Notes under the pieces: generated by a model | What the model was told of the DNA's origin: nothing | What the model saw: only the letters and a program-made list of their open reading frames with translations | Databases searched by the model: none | Part shown: piece by piece, positions 1 to 8,440 of the stretch | How positions within the stretch are numbered: position 1 is the stretch's first letter | How the letters are laid out: each line of letters opens with the position of its first letter | Program-made: the position numbers and the translations under genes | From: Klenkia taihuensis | GTDB lineage: Bacteria > Actinomycetota > Actinomycetes > Mycobacteriales > Geodermatophilaceae | DNA length: 64,000 nucleotides | Assembly (NCBI RefSeq): GCF_900112525.1 | Contig: NZ_FOMD01000004.1 | Coordinates: 186,001 to 250,000, forward strand | Reading direction: 5' to 3'

Positions 1-237
1 AAGGGCTTCTCGGTCGGCTCCGAGGTCCGCCGGGCACTGGCGATGGTCGGCTCGCTGGACGAGCTCGCCGGGCTGCTGGCCCGCATCGAGGACCAGCCGT
101 ACCCGACCGCCGTCCTCGGCGCCCCCCGCGGGCGGACGTCGTCCCCCCGGCCGGTCGCGCTGCCCGAGGGCTGGCTGGACGACCGCGACGACCCCCGGCC
201 GCCGGCCGGGGCCGAGCTGGAGGTCAGCGGCGGGTGA
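1..237 (+). CDS. C-terminal end of an unidentified protein (5' truncated by window edge)
   Basis: The frame is open from base 1 and ends in TGA at 235-237, giving the last 78 residues. The first half looks like a helical domain end (GFSVGSEVRRALAMVGSLDE), followed by a Pro/Arg/Asp-rich tail. I do not recognise the family. The stop overlaps the GTG start of the next gene by four bases (GTGA), so the two are probably co-transcribed and translationally coupled. An internal ATG at 43 is not needed as a start because coding continues upstream. Confidence 0.6.
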   Translation, partial: KGFSVGSEVRRALAMVGSLDELAGLLARIEDQPYPTAVLGAPRGRTSSPRPVALPEGWLDDRDDPRPPAGAELEVSGG

Positions 238-683
238 GCGGCGCCCCGGAGTACCTCTACGACGACGACCCGCAGCCGCTGCACGCCGGCCCCGGCCGCT
301 CCCGCAGAGGCCTGCTGGTCGCCCTGGGCGTCGGCACCGTCGCGGTCGCGGTCGGCGCGGTGGTCGCGCTGCCGCTGCTGCAGGGCACCGGCTCGGAGCA
401 GGCGACGCAGGTGGCCGACGTCTTCAGCCGCGCGCTGGCCGCCGGCGACGCCGAGACCGCCTGGGGCCTGCTCTGCGAGGACGAGCAGGACCGGCTGGCG
501 CCGGGCGACGTGGCGGGGGAGTACCTGCGGCCCGGGACGCCGACCGTCGGCGCGCCCGTGCGCGGCACCGGCGACGAGCGCACCGAGCAGGTCCCGGTCA
601 GCTGGGACGACGGGGGCGCGGTCACCACGGTCGAGCTCACCGTGGTCCCCGAGGACGGCGCCAAGGTCTGCGGCCTGTCCTGA
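234..683 (+). CDS. Membrane-anchored protein with small extracytoplasmic domain
   Basis: A 149-residue protein: a short charged cytoplasmic N-terminus, an RSRR stop-transfer-like stretch, one hydrophobic helix (about residues 26-50), then an extracytoplasmic domain whose region around FSRALAAGDAETAWGLLC resembles the DUF4878/NTF2-like folds found in actinobacterial anchored proteins. That family assignment is inference from the pattern of small, Ala-rich helices and a paired Cys (C81-like and C146-like). It overlaps the previous gene by GTGA. No catalytic motif is visible. Confidence 0.7.
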   Translation: MSGAPEYLYDDDPQPLHAGPGRSRRGLLVALGVGTVAVAVGAVVALPLLQGTGSEQATQVADVFSRALAAGDAETAWGLLCEDEQDRLAPGDVAGEYLRPGTPTVGAPVRGTGDERTEQVPVSWDDGGAVTTVELTVVPEDGAKVCGLS

Positions 684-717
684 CCGCGGCACGGCCGGGC
701 GTGGTACCCATGTCGGC

Positions 718-1338
718 ATGCTCGGAGGCTTCGTCGCACGCGCCGTCGGTGCCGCCGTGCTCGCCGTCGCCCTGGTGGTCGTGTCCACGGCCGCGGCGAT
801 CTGGTGGACCGCCCGGCAGGACTCCGAGCCCCGCTCCGACGCCATCGTCGTGCTGGGCTCGGCGCAGTACAACGGCGTGCCCAGCTCCATCTTCGAGGCC
901 CGGCTGGAGCACGCGCTGCAGCTGTGGGAGGAGGGCGTCGCGCCGGTCGTGGTGACCGTCGGGGGCCGCCGCGACGGCGACGAGTTCACCGAGGCCGAGG
1001 CCGGCCGCGACTACCTGGAGCAGGCCGGCGTCCCGGCCGAGGACCTCGTCCCGGTGACCGACGGCGTGGACACCCTGGAGAGCATGCGGCTGGTCGCCGC
1101 CGAGTTCGACCAGCGCGGCTGGCGCACCGCGGTGCTGGTCACCGACCCCTGGCACGCCATGCGCGCCGAGCGGATGGCCGAGGACTCCGGCATCGACGCG
1201 GCCAGCTCGCCCACCCGGCAGGGCCCGGCCGTGCAGACCCGCAGCACCCAGTTCCGCTACATCCTCCGCGAGACCGCCGCCTACCTGCTCTACCGCGCCA
1301 CCGGCGAGAGCGTCGCGGGCGCACCGGGCATCGGGTGA
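718..1338 (+). CDS. YdcF/SanA-like (DUF218) membrane protein
   Basis: A 206-residue protein with one N-terminal membrane helix (residues 5-28) followed by the DUF218 core: SDAIVVLGSAQYNG near residue 41, a GGRRDGDEFTEAE loop, TLESMRL and LVTDPWHAMRAERMA. These are the conserved blocks of YdcF/SanA proteins, which act at the envelope in vancomycin-sensitivity and cell-wall phenotypes; biochemical activity in this branch is unknown. Immediately upstream, TACCCAT lies 7 bases before the ATG, a leaderless-type arrangement. Confidence 0.85.
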   Translation: MLGGFVARAVGAAVLAVALVVVSTAAAIWWTARQDSEPRSDAIVVLGSAQYNGVPSSIFEARLEHALQLWEEGVAPVVVTVGGRRDGDEFTEAEAGRDYLEQAGVPAEDLVPVTDGVDTLESMRLVAAEFDQRGWRTAVLVTDPWHAMRAERMAEDSGIDAASSPTRQGPAVQTRSTQFRYILRETAAYLLYRATGESVAGAPGIG

Positions 1339-1838
1339 CGGTCCACACGCTCTGCCGGGCCGGCCACCGCGGGATGGCGGCCGGGGTGCACGCCGTCGTC
1401 GCCGGCGGGGCGGGCGACAAGCACGCGACCGACGGCCTGCTGGTGGCCACCCTGCAGCCGCGCTGGTGGCGCGAGCGGGCGTTGGCCGTGGTCGACGGCG
1501 ACGAGTGGGTCTACTCCAAGGAGACCGGCGACCTGGGCGCGCGGCTGCACGCCGACCCCGAGCACACCGCGCGGCTCCGGGCGGTCCGCACGTCGTTCTG
1601 GACCGGCCGGCACGAGGTCGACCTGGAGGGCACCGTGCTGGGGGTCAGGACCGGGCAGCGCACCCGGGTGTGGACGCTGGGCGACGAGGTGGTCGGCCGC
1701 AGCGGACGCGTCGGGTTCTGGAGCCCGGTGCCCACCCTGGAGCTGCGCGACGACGTCCCGCTGCGGCACGTGGTCTTCCTGCTCTGGCTCGAGCACGTGT
1801 TCACCCGGCGCAACCAGGCCGCGGCCGCCGCCGCGTGA
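1335..1838 (+). CDS. Conserved hypothetical protein, possible LURP-one/tubby C-terminal-like fold
   Basis: A 167-residue protein starting at a GTG that overlaps the YdcF stop by four bases. It has a strand-rich Trp/Arg-rich pattern ([20 protein letters not shown], later [20 protein letters not shown]) and ends in an Ala tail. The repeated short beta strands and a final helix ([13 protein letters not shown]) remind me of LURP-one-related/tubby-like barrels, but no residue motif proves it. The same frame is open far upstream only because of high GC; the coupled GTG is the natural start. Confidence 0.65.
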   Translation: MTVHTLCRAGHRGMAAGVHAVVAGGAGDKHATDGLLVATLQPRWWRERALAVVDGDEWVYSKETGDLGARLHADPEHTARLRAVRTSFWTGRHEVDLEGTVLGVRTGQRTRVWTLGDEVVGRSGRVGFWSPVPTLELRDDVPLRHVVFLLWLEHVFTRRNQAAAAAA

Positions 1839-1898
1839 GCAGCGCTGGGATGATGGGGCACGGATCGGGCAGCGGAGCGGTGCGGGGGGTGGGTCGGC

Positions 1899-3797
1899 AT
1901 GGCGGGTGAGCGGCGAGGGCGGATCCGTGCCGCCGACATCGCCACCGTGCGCGAGCGCGCCAAGATCGACGAGGTCGTCGGCGAGCACCTGCAGCTCAAG
2001 CGCGCCGGCGGCGGGTCGCTCAAGGGCCTGTGCCCCTTCCACGACGAGAAGTCGCCGTCCTTCCACGTCACCCCGGCCCGCGCGCTGTTCTACTGCTTCG
2101 GCTGCGGCGCCGGCGGCGACGTCATCAAGTTCGTGCAGGACATCGACCACCTGAGCTTCGGCGAGGCCGTCGAGCTGCTGGCCGGCAAGGTCGGCATCCA
2201 GCTGCAGTACGAGGACGACGGCGGCCGGCCCACCGGCGCCCCCGACCGCGCCGCCGCGGGGCAGCGGGCCCGGCTGGTCGCGGCCAACACCGCCGCGGCG
2301 GAGTTCTACCGCGCGCAGCTGGCCACCCCCGACGCCGCCATCGCCCGCACCTTCCTCGCCCAGCGCGGCTTCACCCGCGAGATGGCCGCCGAGTTCGACT
2401 GCGGGTTCGCCCCGGCCGGCTGGGACACCCTCACCAAGCACCTGCGCCAGGCCGGGTTCAGCCAGCAGGAGCTGGAGACCGCGGGGTTGTCCAAGCAGTC
2501 CTCCCGCGGCACCTCCATCGACCGGTTCCACCGCCGGCTGCTGTGGCCGATCCGGGACATCACCGGCGACGTCATCGGCTTCGGCGCCCGCAAGCTCGCC
2601 GACGACGACCCGGGCCCGAAGTACCTGAACACCCCCGAGACCCCGCTGTACAAGAAGTCGACCGTGCTCTACGGCGTGGAGCGGGCCAAGCGCGACATCG
2701 CCCGCCAGCACCGTGCCGTCGTCGTCGAGGGCTACACCGACGTGATGGCGTGCCACATCGCGGGCGTGACCACCGCGGTCGCCTCCTGCGGCACCGCGTT
2801 CGGCGCCGAGCACATCAACGTGCTGCGCCGGCTGCTCATGGACCAGGACGAGTTCCGCGGCGAGGTCGTCTACTGCTTCGACGGCGACAAGGCCGGCCAG
2901 GCCGCGGCCATGAAGACCTTCGCCGAGGACCAGCGCTTCGTCGGCCAGACCTTCGTCGCCGTCGAGCCCGACGGCCGCGACCCCTGCGAGCTGCGCCAGG
3001 CGCACGGCGACGCCGCCGTCCGCGACCTGGTCGCCCGCCGGGTGCCGCTGATCGCCTTCGTGCTCAAGACGACGCTGGCCGACTACGACCTGGACACCGT
3101 CGAGGGGCGGGTGCACGCCCTGGACAAGGCCGCGCCGATGGTGGCCGGCATCAAGGACCACGCGCTGCGGCCGGCCTACGCCCGCCAGCTGGCCGGGATG
3201 CTGGGCAACACCGACGAGGCCGAGGTCCTCGAGCGGGTGCGCGCGCTGACCGGCGAGGGGACGGCGGCCGGCCGGCCGCGGTCCCGGCCCAGGGCGCCGG
3301 CCCGCACCGCCGACGACGCCGCGGCCGAGATCGAGCGCGAGGCGGTGAAGACCGCGCTGCAGTGCCCGGAGCTGGCCGGCCCCGCCTTCGACGCGATCGC
3401 GCCGGAGTCGTGGACGCACGCCGACTACGCCGCCGTCGCCGCGGCGGTGGCGGCCGCCGGCGGGGCCGCCGCGGCCACGGTGAGCGGTGCCGCCTGGGTG
3501 GACCAGGTGGGCCAGCACGCCGGTGCGGACGACGTCCGGCGGCTGCTGCCGGCGCTCGCGGTGGAGCCGCTGAAGTCCCCGGCCGACGAGCCCGACAGCG
3601 GCTACGTGCACGCGGTGCTGGCCCGGCTGCAGGAGATGGCCGCCGTGCGCCGGGTGGCCGCGCTCAAGGGCCGGCTGCAGCGGATGAACCCGGTGGAGTC
3701 CGCCGACGAGTACACGAAGGTGTTCGGTCAGCTGGTGGCGCTGGAGCAGGAGGCGCGGGCGCTGCGCGAGCGGGCGATCGGGGGGCTGTCGGCGTGA
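1899..3797 (+). CDS. dnaG: DNA primase DnaG
   Basis: Synthesises RNA primers on the lagging-strand template at the replication fork, working with DnaB helicase. The 632-residue protein has all expected parts: an N-terminal CHC2 zinc finger (C45, H48, C66, C69 in LCPFHDEK and [11 protein letters not shown]), the RNA-polymerase core with the TOPRIM segment [11 protein letters not shown] near residue 272 and [11 protein letters not shown] near 328, and a C-terminal helicase-interaction region from about residue 450. Length matches actinobacterial primases. The ATG at 1899 is followed directly by the conserved basic start region. Its stop overlaps the next gene by GTGA. Confidence 0.98.
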   Translation: MAGERRGRIRAADIATVRERAKIDEVVGEHLQLKRAGGGSLKGLCPFHDEKSPSFHVTPARALFYCFGCGAGGDVIKFVQDIDHLSFGEAVELLAGKVGIQLQYEDDGGRPTGAPDRAAAGQRARLVAANTAAAEFYRAQLATPDAAIARTFLAQRGFTREMAAEFDCGFAPAGWDTLTKHLRQAGFSQQELETAGLSKQSSRGTSIDRFHRRLLWPIRDITGDVIGFGARKLADDDPGPKYLNTPETPLYKKSTVLYGVERAKRDIARQHRAVVVEGYTDVMACHIAGVTTAVASCGTAFGAEHINVLRRLLMDQDEFRGEVVYCFDGDKAGQAAAMKTFAEDQRFVGQTFVAVEPDGRDPCELRQAHGDAAVRDLVARRVPLIAFVLKTTLADYDLDTVEGRVHALDKAAPMVAGIKDHALRPAYARQLAGMLGNTDEAEVLERVRALTGEGTAAGRPRSRPRAPARTADDAAAEIEREAVKTALQCPELAGPAFDAIAPESWTHADYAAVAAAVAAAGGAAAATVSGAAWVDQVGQHAGADDVRRLLPALAVEPLKSPADEPDSGYVHAVLARLQEMAAVRRVAALKGRLQRMNPVESADEYTKVFGQLVALEQEARALRERAIGGLSA

Positions 3798-4330
3798 ACC
3801 CGTTCCGGCGGCTGGTGCAGCGGTTCGGCCGGCCGCCGGCCGAGGTGGCCGCCGCGGCCGGGGACGAGGACGTGCTGGCCTGGGGCGCCCGGGCCGGCGG
3901 GGGCTGGCTGGTGGCCGGCTCGGCGGGGCTGCGCGCCGTCCCGGACGGGGAGCTGCTGCCCTGGCACCTGGTCGGGCACGCCCGCTGGACCGCGGCGGGC
4001 CAGGGGGGCAGCTTCGCCGTCACCCCGCTCGTGGAGGTCGAGCCCGGGGTGCAGACCCGCGGGCCGGTCACCCGGTACCTGCTCGACGACGCCGGGGAGC
4101 TGCCCGCGGTCGTGCGGCGGCGGGTGGACCAGACCGTGGTGGCCAGCACGCGGCACCCGTTGCCCGCCGGCGGCGGGGTGCTGCTGGTCGCCCGGCGGGT
4201 GCCCGGTCAGGCGGCCCGGGAGTGGAGCGTGGTGTTCGACGACGACGCCGACCGCGACGACCCCGCCGCCCGCGAGGTCGCCCGGGCGCGGCTGGCCGAG
4301 GCCGTGGACGGCGAGGACGCCAGCCGCTGA
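3794..4330 (+). CDS. Conserved hypothetical protein downstream of dnaG
   Basis: A 178-residue protein from GTG 3794, overlapping the dnaG stop by four bases. It is strand-rich with regular Trp residues (DVLAWGARAGGGWLVAGS, LLPWHLVGHARW, REWSVVFDDDAD) and an acidic C-terminal helix. Proteins of this type commonly sit right after dnaG in actinobacteria; function is unknown. No signal peptide, membrane segment or catalytic motif is seen. It ends tail-to-tail with the next minus-strand gene inside a 20-bp dyad. Confidence 0.8.
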   Translation: MNPFRRLVQRFGRPPAEVAAAAGDEDVLAWGARAGGGWLVAGSAGLRAVPDGELLPWHLVGHARWTAAGQGGSFAVTPLVEVEPGVQTRGPVTRYLLDDAGELPAVVRRRVDQTVVASTRHPLPAGGGVLLVARRVPGQAAREWSVVFDDDADRDDPAAREVARARLAEAVDGEDASR

Positions 4331-4342
4331 CCCGTCAGCGGC
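4323..4342. terminator. Dyad containing both stop codons of a convergent gene pair
   Basis: GCCGCTGAC-CC-GTCAGCGGC forms a 9-bp perfect stem with a 2-base centre. The TGA of the plus-strand gene (4328-4330) and the TCA (minus-strand TGA, 4335-4337) lie in the two arms. No T-run follows, so any termination would be of the U-tract-poor type typical of high-GC actinobacteria. Confidence 0.4.
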
Positions 4343-4535
4343 CGCGCAGCTGGGTGCGGAGGGTGGCGAACGCGTGGTCGGCCTGCGCCTGCAGCGTGCC
4401 GGCGGCCGACTGCATGCGCGGGTCGTCCTTGGCGTGCTCGTAGGCCCGGCGGATCTGCTCGTAGCGCTCGCGGCCGGCGCGGGCACCCAGGACGTACCCG
4501 GCGCCGACGCCGGCGAGGAAGGACAACTTGGCCAC
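4335..4535 (-). CDS. Small YtxH-like protein
   Basis: A 66-residue protein beginning at GTG 4535 behind a strong GGAGG (ggaggtcctccc). The N-terminus KLSFLAGVGAGYVLGARAGR is a short hydrophobic glycine-zipper-like segment, followed by a soluble helix (ERYEQIRRAYEHAKDD). This is the pattern of YtxH-domain small proteins of actinobacteria, which are membrane-associated with no established activity. A longer N-terminal reading from 4649 would run through the tRNA promoter and is rejected. Confidence 0.75.
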   Translation of the reverse strand: MAKLSFLAGVGAGYVLGARAGRERYEQIRRAYEHAKDDPRMQSAAGTLQAQADHAFATLRTQLRGR

Positions 4536-4626
4536 GGGAGGACCTCCAGGGGGGTGGCGGGGGACGTCCGACGCTACCGGCCCGACACACCCGGGCCCCG
4601 CCCCCGGGGGGCCCGCCCGCGTGGGG

Positions 4627-4632
4627 TAATCT
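4627..4632 (+). promoter_or_regulatory. Candidate -10 element for tRNA-Asn
   Basis: TAATCT stands out in the GC-rich leader, 19 bases before the mature tRNA 5' end. No good -35 hexamer is visible 16-18 bases upstream, so the assignment rests on the -10 match and position alone. Confidence 0.4.
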
Positions 4633-4651
4633 CGGCACCCGGACGACACGG

Positions 4652-4724
4652 TCCCCCGTAGCTCAATTGGCAGAGCATTCGACTGTTAATCGAACGGTTT
4701 CTGGTTCGAGTCCAGACGGGGGAG
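4652..4724 (+). tRNA. tRNA-Asn (anticodon GTT)
   Basis: A full cloverleaf can be drawn: acceptor TCCCCCG (4652-4658) pairs with CGGGGGA (4717-4723), discriminator G 4724, D-arm GCTC...GAGC, anticodon stem TTCGA/TCGAA around CTGTTAA with anticodon GTT at 4685-4687, and T-arm CTGG-TTCGAGT-CCAG. CCA is encoded at 4725-4727. It is followed at once by a strong hairpin terminator. Confidence 0.97.
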
Positions 4725-4729
4725 CCACC

Positions 4730-4765
4730 ACGGAGGGCCCGGCGCGCACGCGCCGGGCCCTCCGT
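4730..4765 (+). terminator. Strong hairpin terminator after tRNA-Asn
   Basis: CGGAGGGCCCGGCGCG (4731-4746) is exactly repeated in reverse complement at 4749-4764, with one more A-T pair outside, giving a 17-bp stem and a minimal loop 3 bases beyond the encoded CCA. There is only a short TCGTC after the stem and no T-run, as is usual for actinobacterial intrinsic terminators. Confidence 0.8.
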
Positions 4766-4845
4766 CGTCCCCGGGGCGGCCTGGCATCATCGACGGTCGA
4801 GGGGTCCACCGGGCGGCCCGCACATCCGGACCTCGGGAGCTCACC

Positions 4846-5325
4846 GTGACCAGCGAGGACCAGCACTCGGCCGCCGTGGCGTCGTGGACGCAGGACAGCC
4901 CGGTGCCGGTGCAGGCGGGGGAGCAGCGGCTGACGCTGACCCTGGAGTCGCTGGCCGGGTTGGTGCAGGTGCGCCGGCAGGTGCGCGCCTTCCTGGTGTC
5001 CGGGCTGGACGACGGCACCGGGGCCGCCGGGCAGGACGCGGTCGGCGACGCGGTGATGGTGATCGACGAGCTGACGTCGAACGCGCTGCGGCACGGCTCG
5101 CCGCCGTCCCGGCTGCTGATCCGGGACGAGCAGGCCGCGTGGACCGTGGTGGTCGTCGACGGTGCCCCCGGGCGGCTGCCGACCCCGGCGACGGGCCGGG
5201 TGGAGGGCGAGGGCGGCTACGGGCTCTACATGGTCTCCGACCTCACGGAGTCCCACGGGGTGCACTACGAGGCCGACCGCAAGCTGGTCTGGGCCCGGCT
5301 GGCCAAGCCGGCCGGGGGCAGCTGA
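4846..5325 (+). CDS. Anti-sigma-factor-type ATP-binding kinase (HATPase_c_2, RsbW-like)
   Basis: A 159-residue GHKL ATPase. The N-box DELTSNALRHGSP (about residues 73-85) binds ATP/Mg, and the G-box region GYGLYMVSDL lies near residue 125. RsbW/SpoIIAB-like proteins of this length sequester sigma factors or phosphorylate STAS antagonists, or act as stand-alone actinobacterial sensor partners. The tail-to-tail neighbour encodes a PP2C phosphatase, which fits a partner-switching pair, although no STAS gene lies in the window. GTG 4846 is the start. Confidence 0.88.
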   Translation: MTSEDQHSAAVASWTQDSPVPVQAGEQRLTLTLESLAGLVQVRRQVRAFLVSGLDDGTGAAGQDAVGDAVMVIDELTSNALRHGSPPSRLLIRDEQAAWTVVVVDGAPGRLPTPATGRVEGEGGYGLYMVSDLTESHGVHYEADRKLVWARLAKPAGGS

Positions 5326-5337
5326 CCCGTCCCGCGG

Positions 5338-7425
5338 TCAGTCGTCGCGCCGTGACCGCGCGGGTGGCACGCCGGGCGGGACGACGTTGGGCCCGGCCTC
5401 GGGTGGCCGGGGCTGGTCCTGGCGGAACAGGCGCACGGCGACCAGCGCGACGTCGTCGTCGGGGTGGCCGTCGACCAGCCGGTCCACCAGTCCGTCGCAC
5501 AGCTCGTCCAGGGTGCTGCCGTGCAGCTCGGCGACCGCCCGCTGCAGCCGCTCCAGCCCCTCGTCCAGGTGCTGGTCGCGGCGTTCGACGAGCCCGTCGC
5601 TGTAGAGCAGGACGGTGGAGTCCTCGTCCAGGGCGAGGACCTGCTGGGTGCGGGGCGTCGTGTCGTCGACGCCGAGCAGCAGCTCACCACGCCGGGAGGC
5701 GAGGACGGTCTGGGTGCCGTCGGGGTGGACGACCAGCGGCGCGGGGTGGCCGGCGTTGGCCCACAGCATGCGGGTCACCCCGCGCTCGAACTCCTCGGCG
5801 GTCTGCTCCAGCCGGGCGACGACGGCGGTGGCCATCGTGCGGGCGCGCAGCAGCCGCATCGAGGAGTCGAGGCCGCGCAGGACCTCCGCCGGACCCGCGT
5901 CGGAGTAGGTCGCGATGCCCCGCAGCAGTTCGCGCAGCTGGCCCATCGCCGCCGCCGCCTCGATGTCGTGCCCGACGACGTCGCCGATGACCAGCATCGT
6001 CGCCCCGCCGGGCTGCATGAACGCGTCGTACCAGTCCCCACCCACCCGCGCGGCCTCGCTGGCCGGCACGTAGCGGGCCACGATGTGCGCGTGGTCGGGC
6101 TCGGGCGGATCGGCGAGGAGGCTGCGCTGCAGACCCTCGGCGATCGCACCCTGCGCGGCGGCGAGGCGCGCGTTGTCCAGCGCGAGCCCGATGCGTGACG
6201 CCAGGTCGCGCGCGGTCTCCTCGACGTCGGGGTCCGGCAGGCGGCCGGCGCCGGAGAACAGGGTCAGCGCCCCGAGCACGCGGTCGCGACCGGGGACCGG
6301 CAGCACCAGGCCGTGCTCGGCGTCCAGCGTGCGCAGCAGGTCCCGGGTCGCCCCGTCCGGCAGCATCGCGGCCACCGCGGTGCCGCTGCTGTGCACCGGT
6401 GGGGAGCCGGCCAGCACCCGCGCCAGCGGGGAGGTCGACGGCAGCACGTCGAGCCGGGTCCCGCTGTAGGCGGCCAGGGCGGCCCGCTGCTGCGGGTGGG
6501 CGTGCCAGCTGCCGACGTCGCGCGGGCGCCCGTCGGCGTCCACCACGGTGAGCACCACGCCCTCGGCCAGGCCGGGCACCATCAGGCGGGGCAGGTCGGC
6601 GGCCACGGTGAGGGTGTCGGCGGCCTCGGCGAGGTGGGCGGTGACCTGCGCGGTCAGGGCGAGGCGGGCGGACGTGCGCTCCTGGGCCACGGCGGCGGCC
6701 TTGCGGGCGGTGATGTCGGAGAAGTAGACCGACAGCCCGTCCGGGGTGGGCCAGGCCAGCACCTCGTACCAGGCGTCCAGCGGCGCCGGGTAGTACGCCT
6801 CGAACGTCTGCGGCCGTCCGGTGTCCACGGCCGACCGGTACACGTCCTCGAACGCCGTCCCCACCGCGTCGGGGAACTCCGCCCACACCGACCGGCCGAG
6901 CAGCTGGTCCCGGGTGCGGCCGAGCAGCCGCTCGGCCGCGGCGTTCAGGAAGGAGAACGACCACCCGCGGTCCACGGAGAAGAACCCCGACGGCATGGCC
7001 TCGAGCACCCGGGCGGTGCTGGCCGCCCCGTCCCGCAGGTCGGTGGTGTCGAACGCCGCACCGATCAACCGGCCGGCGGCGCCGTCGGGGCCGGGGAGGG
7101 CCTGCCCGCGGGCCTGCACCCAGCGGACCTCCCCGCTGGGCAGCACCACGCGGTACTCGGCCTCGAACTCACCGCACGCCGCGATGGTGGCCTGCAGCGC
7201 CTGGCCGACCCGCTCCCGGTCATCGGCGTGCACCCGGTCGTTGAACGCCGCGATCGTCTCGCCGAAGTCCTCGCGGGTGTACCCGAACAGCCCCCGCAGC
7301 CGGTCGTCCCAGACGAGCCGACCGGTCCGCAGGTCCCAGTCGAAACTGCCCACCTGGGCGCTGTCGACGGCCAGGGAGATCCGCAGCAGCTCCCTGCGCT
7401 GCGCAGCGGCGTCGTCCGGCGTCAT
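5338..7425 (-). CDS. PAS-PAS-GAF-PP2C (SpoIIE-type) sensor phosphatase
   Basis: A 695-residue cytoplasmic protein from ATG 7425 (GAGAGGG about 10 bases upstream). Order: PAS-3 fold at about 18-105 (GSFDWDLRTGRLVWDDRLRG), second PAS at about 125-235, GAF at about 255-420, and the PPM/SpoIIE phosphatase at about 450-665 with RVGGDWYDAF, VIGDVVGHDIEAA, WANAGHPAPLVV, LLYSDGLVER and HPDDDVALVAVRL, so the metal aspartates are present. Such RsbU/RsbP-like enzymes dephosphorylate STAS anti-anti-sigma proteins when the sensor domains bind a signal. It is convergent with the GHKL kinase. Confidence 0.93.
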   Translation of the reverse strand: MTPDDAAAQRRELLRISLAVDSAQVGSFDWDLRTGRLVWDDRLRGLFGYTREDFGETIAAFNDRVHADDRERVGQALQATIAACGEFEAEYRVVLPSGEVRWVQARGQALPGPDGAAGRLIGAAFDTTDLRDGAASTARVLEAMPSGFFSVDRGWSFSFLNAAAERLLGRTRDQLLGRSVWAEFPDAVGTAFEDVYRSAVDTGRPQTFEAYYPAPLDAWYEVLAWPTPDGLSVYFSDITARKAAAVAQERTSARLALTAQVTAHLAEAADTLTVAADLPRLMVPGLAEGVVLTVVDADGRPRDVGSWHAHPQQRAALAAYSGTRLDVLPSTSPLARVLAGSPPVHSSGTAVAAMLPDGATRDLLRTLDAEHGLVLPVPGRDRVLGALTLFSGAGRLPDPDVEETARDLASRIGLALDNARLAAAQGAIAEGLQRSLLADPPEPDHAHIVARYVPASEAARVGGDWYDAFMQPGGATMLVIGDVVGHDIEAAAAMGQLRELLRGIATYSDAGPAEVLRGLDSSMRLLRARTMATAVVARLEQTAEEFERGVTRMLWANAGHPAPLVVHPDGTQTVLASRRGELLLGVDDTTPRTQQVLALDEDSTVLLYSDGLVERRDQHLDEGLERLQRAVAELHGSTLDELCDGLVDRLVDGHPDDDVALVAVRLFRQDQPRPPEAGPNVVPPGVPPARSRRDD

Positions 7426-7636
7426 CGTGGTGGCCCTCTCGCAGGTCGCGTGCACCCGCAATGCGGCGCTGGATCGGTCGGATCCTCGCGCACTGCGCCA
7501 GCCGTGTCGATGACCCACCTCACGCCGCGCCGGTCCCGCGGCGTCCGTCGCGGCGGACGGTGTCGTGGAGGCCGTGCCCGGCCGACCGGCAGGGAGGTCA
7601 CCGCCGCCGCACAGGTCCGGCGGTCAGCCTGCAGCC

Positions 7637-8428
7637 GTGACCAGGAGCCCCGCGACGGACGCAGCGGCACCGGCCGTGCCCCGGCGGTGGCTGGTCACCG
7701 AGGTGTGGCTGGTGTTCGCGCTGTCCCTGGGCGCGGCGGGGCTGCGGGCGGCGATCCAGTTCGTCGGCGCCCTGCTGGCGACCCGTCCGCTCCCGCACCA
7801 GGCCGCCGTCCTGAACTCCTCGCAGGCGCCAGGGCGCCCCTGGGTCGACCTGCTGCTCCAGCTGACCAGCCTGGCCACCGGGGTGGTGCCGGTGCTGCTG
7901 GCCGTGCACCTGCTCGTCCGGTCGGGGGAGGGCACCCGGCCGCTGGGCCTGCGCCCGGTGCGGGCCGGGTCCGACCTGGCCCGCGGGGTGGGGCTGGCCG
8001 CGCTCGTCGGCGGGACCGGGTTGGCCCTGTACCTCGCCGCCCGTGGTGTCGGCGCCGACCTGACGGTGGTCGCCGAGGCGCTGCCCGACGTGTGGTGGCG
8101 GATCCCGGTGCTGGTGCTGTCCGCCGCGCAGAACGCCGTCCTCGAGGAGGTGCTGGTCGCGGCCTACCTGCTGCACCGGCTGCGGCAGCTGGGCTGGTCG
8201 GAGGGCCGCGCGCTGGCCGTCAGCGCGGTGCTGCGCGGCAGCTACCACCTGTACCAGGGCCCGGGTGGCTTCGTCGGCAACGTGGTCATGGGCCTGCTGT
8301 TCGGACGGCTGTTCCAGCGGTGGGGCCGGGTCGGCCCGCTCGTCGTGGCGCACACGCTCATCGACGTGGTCGCCTTCGTCGGCTACGCGGCCCTCGCCGG
8401 ACGGGTGTCGTGGCTGCCATCGACCTGA
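7637..8428 (+). CDS. CPBP-family intramembrane protein (Rce1-like)
   Basis: A 263-residue polytopic membrane protein with about seven hydrophobic segments. The CPBP core is in the C-terminal half: AVLEEVLVAAYL (E170, E171), GSYHLYQGPGGF (H204) and HTLIDVVAF (H239, D243). In canonical members the first motif is EExxxR; here the arginine position (175) is alanine. The family includes CAAX proteases and bacteriocin-immunity-type proteins, so this one may be a divergent or non-proteolytic member. Start GTG 7637 follows a 210-bp gap shared with the divergent phosphatase gene. Confidence 0.82.
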   Translation: MTRSPATDAAAPAVPRRWLVTEVWLVFALSLGAAGLRAAIQFVGALLATRPLPHQAAVLNSSQAPGRPWVDLLLQLTSLATGVVPVLLAVHLLVRSGEGTRPLGLRPVRAGSDLARGVGLAALVGGTGLALYLAARGVGADLTVVAEALPDVWWRIPVLVLSAAQNAVLEEVLVAAYLLHRLRQLGWSEGRALAVSAVLRGSYHLYQGPGGFVGNVVMGLLFGRLFQRWGRVGPLVVAHTLIDVVAFVGYAALAGRVSWLPST

Positions 8429-8440
8429 GAGGGTCGACCC

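Noticed and set aside
1290-3611. Very long antisense reading frame opposite dnaG, and similar ones opposite many genes (for example 43312-48204 and the upstream half of 57068-61267)
   Set aside because: They mirror the GC-rich third positions of real genes, encode Gly/Arg/Pro/His-rich low-complexity sequence and have no start signals. The sense genes have clear family motifs.
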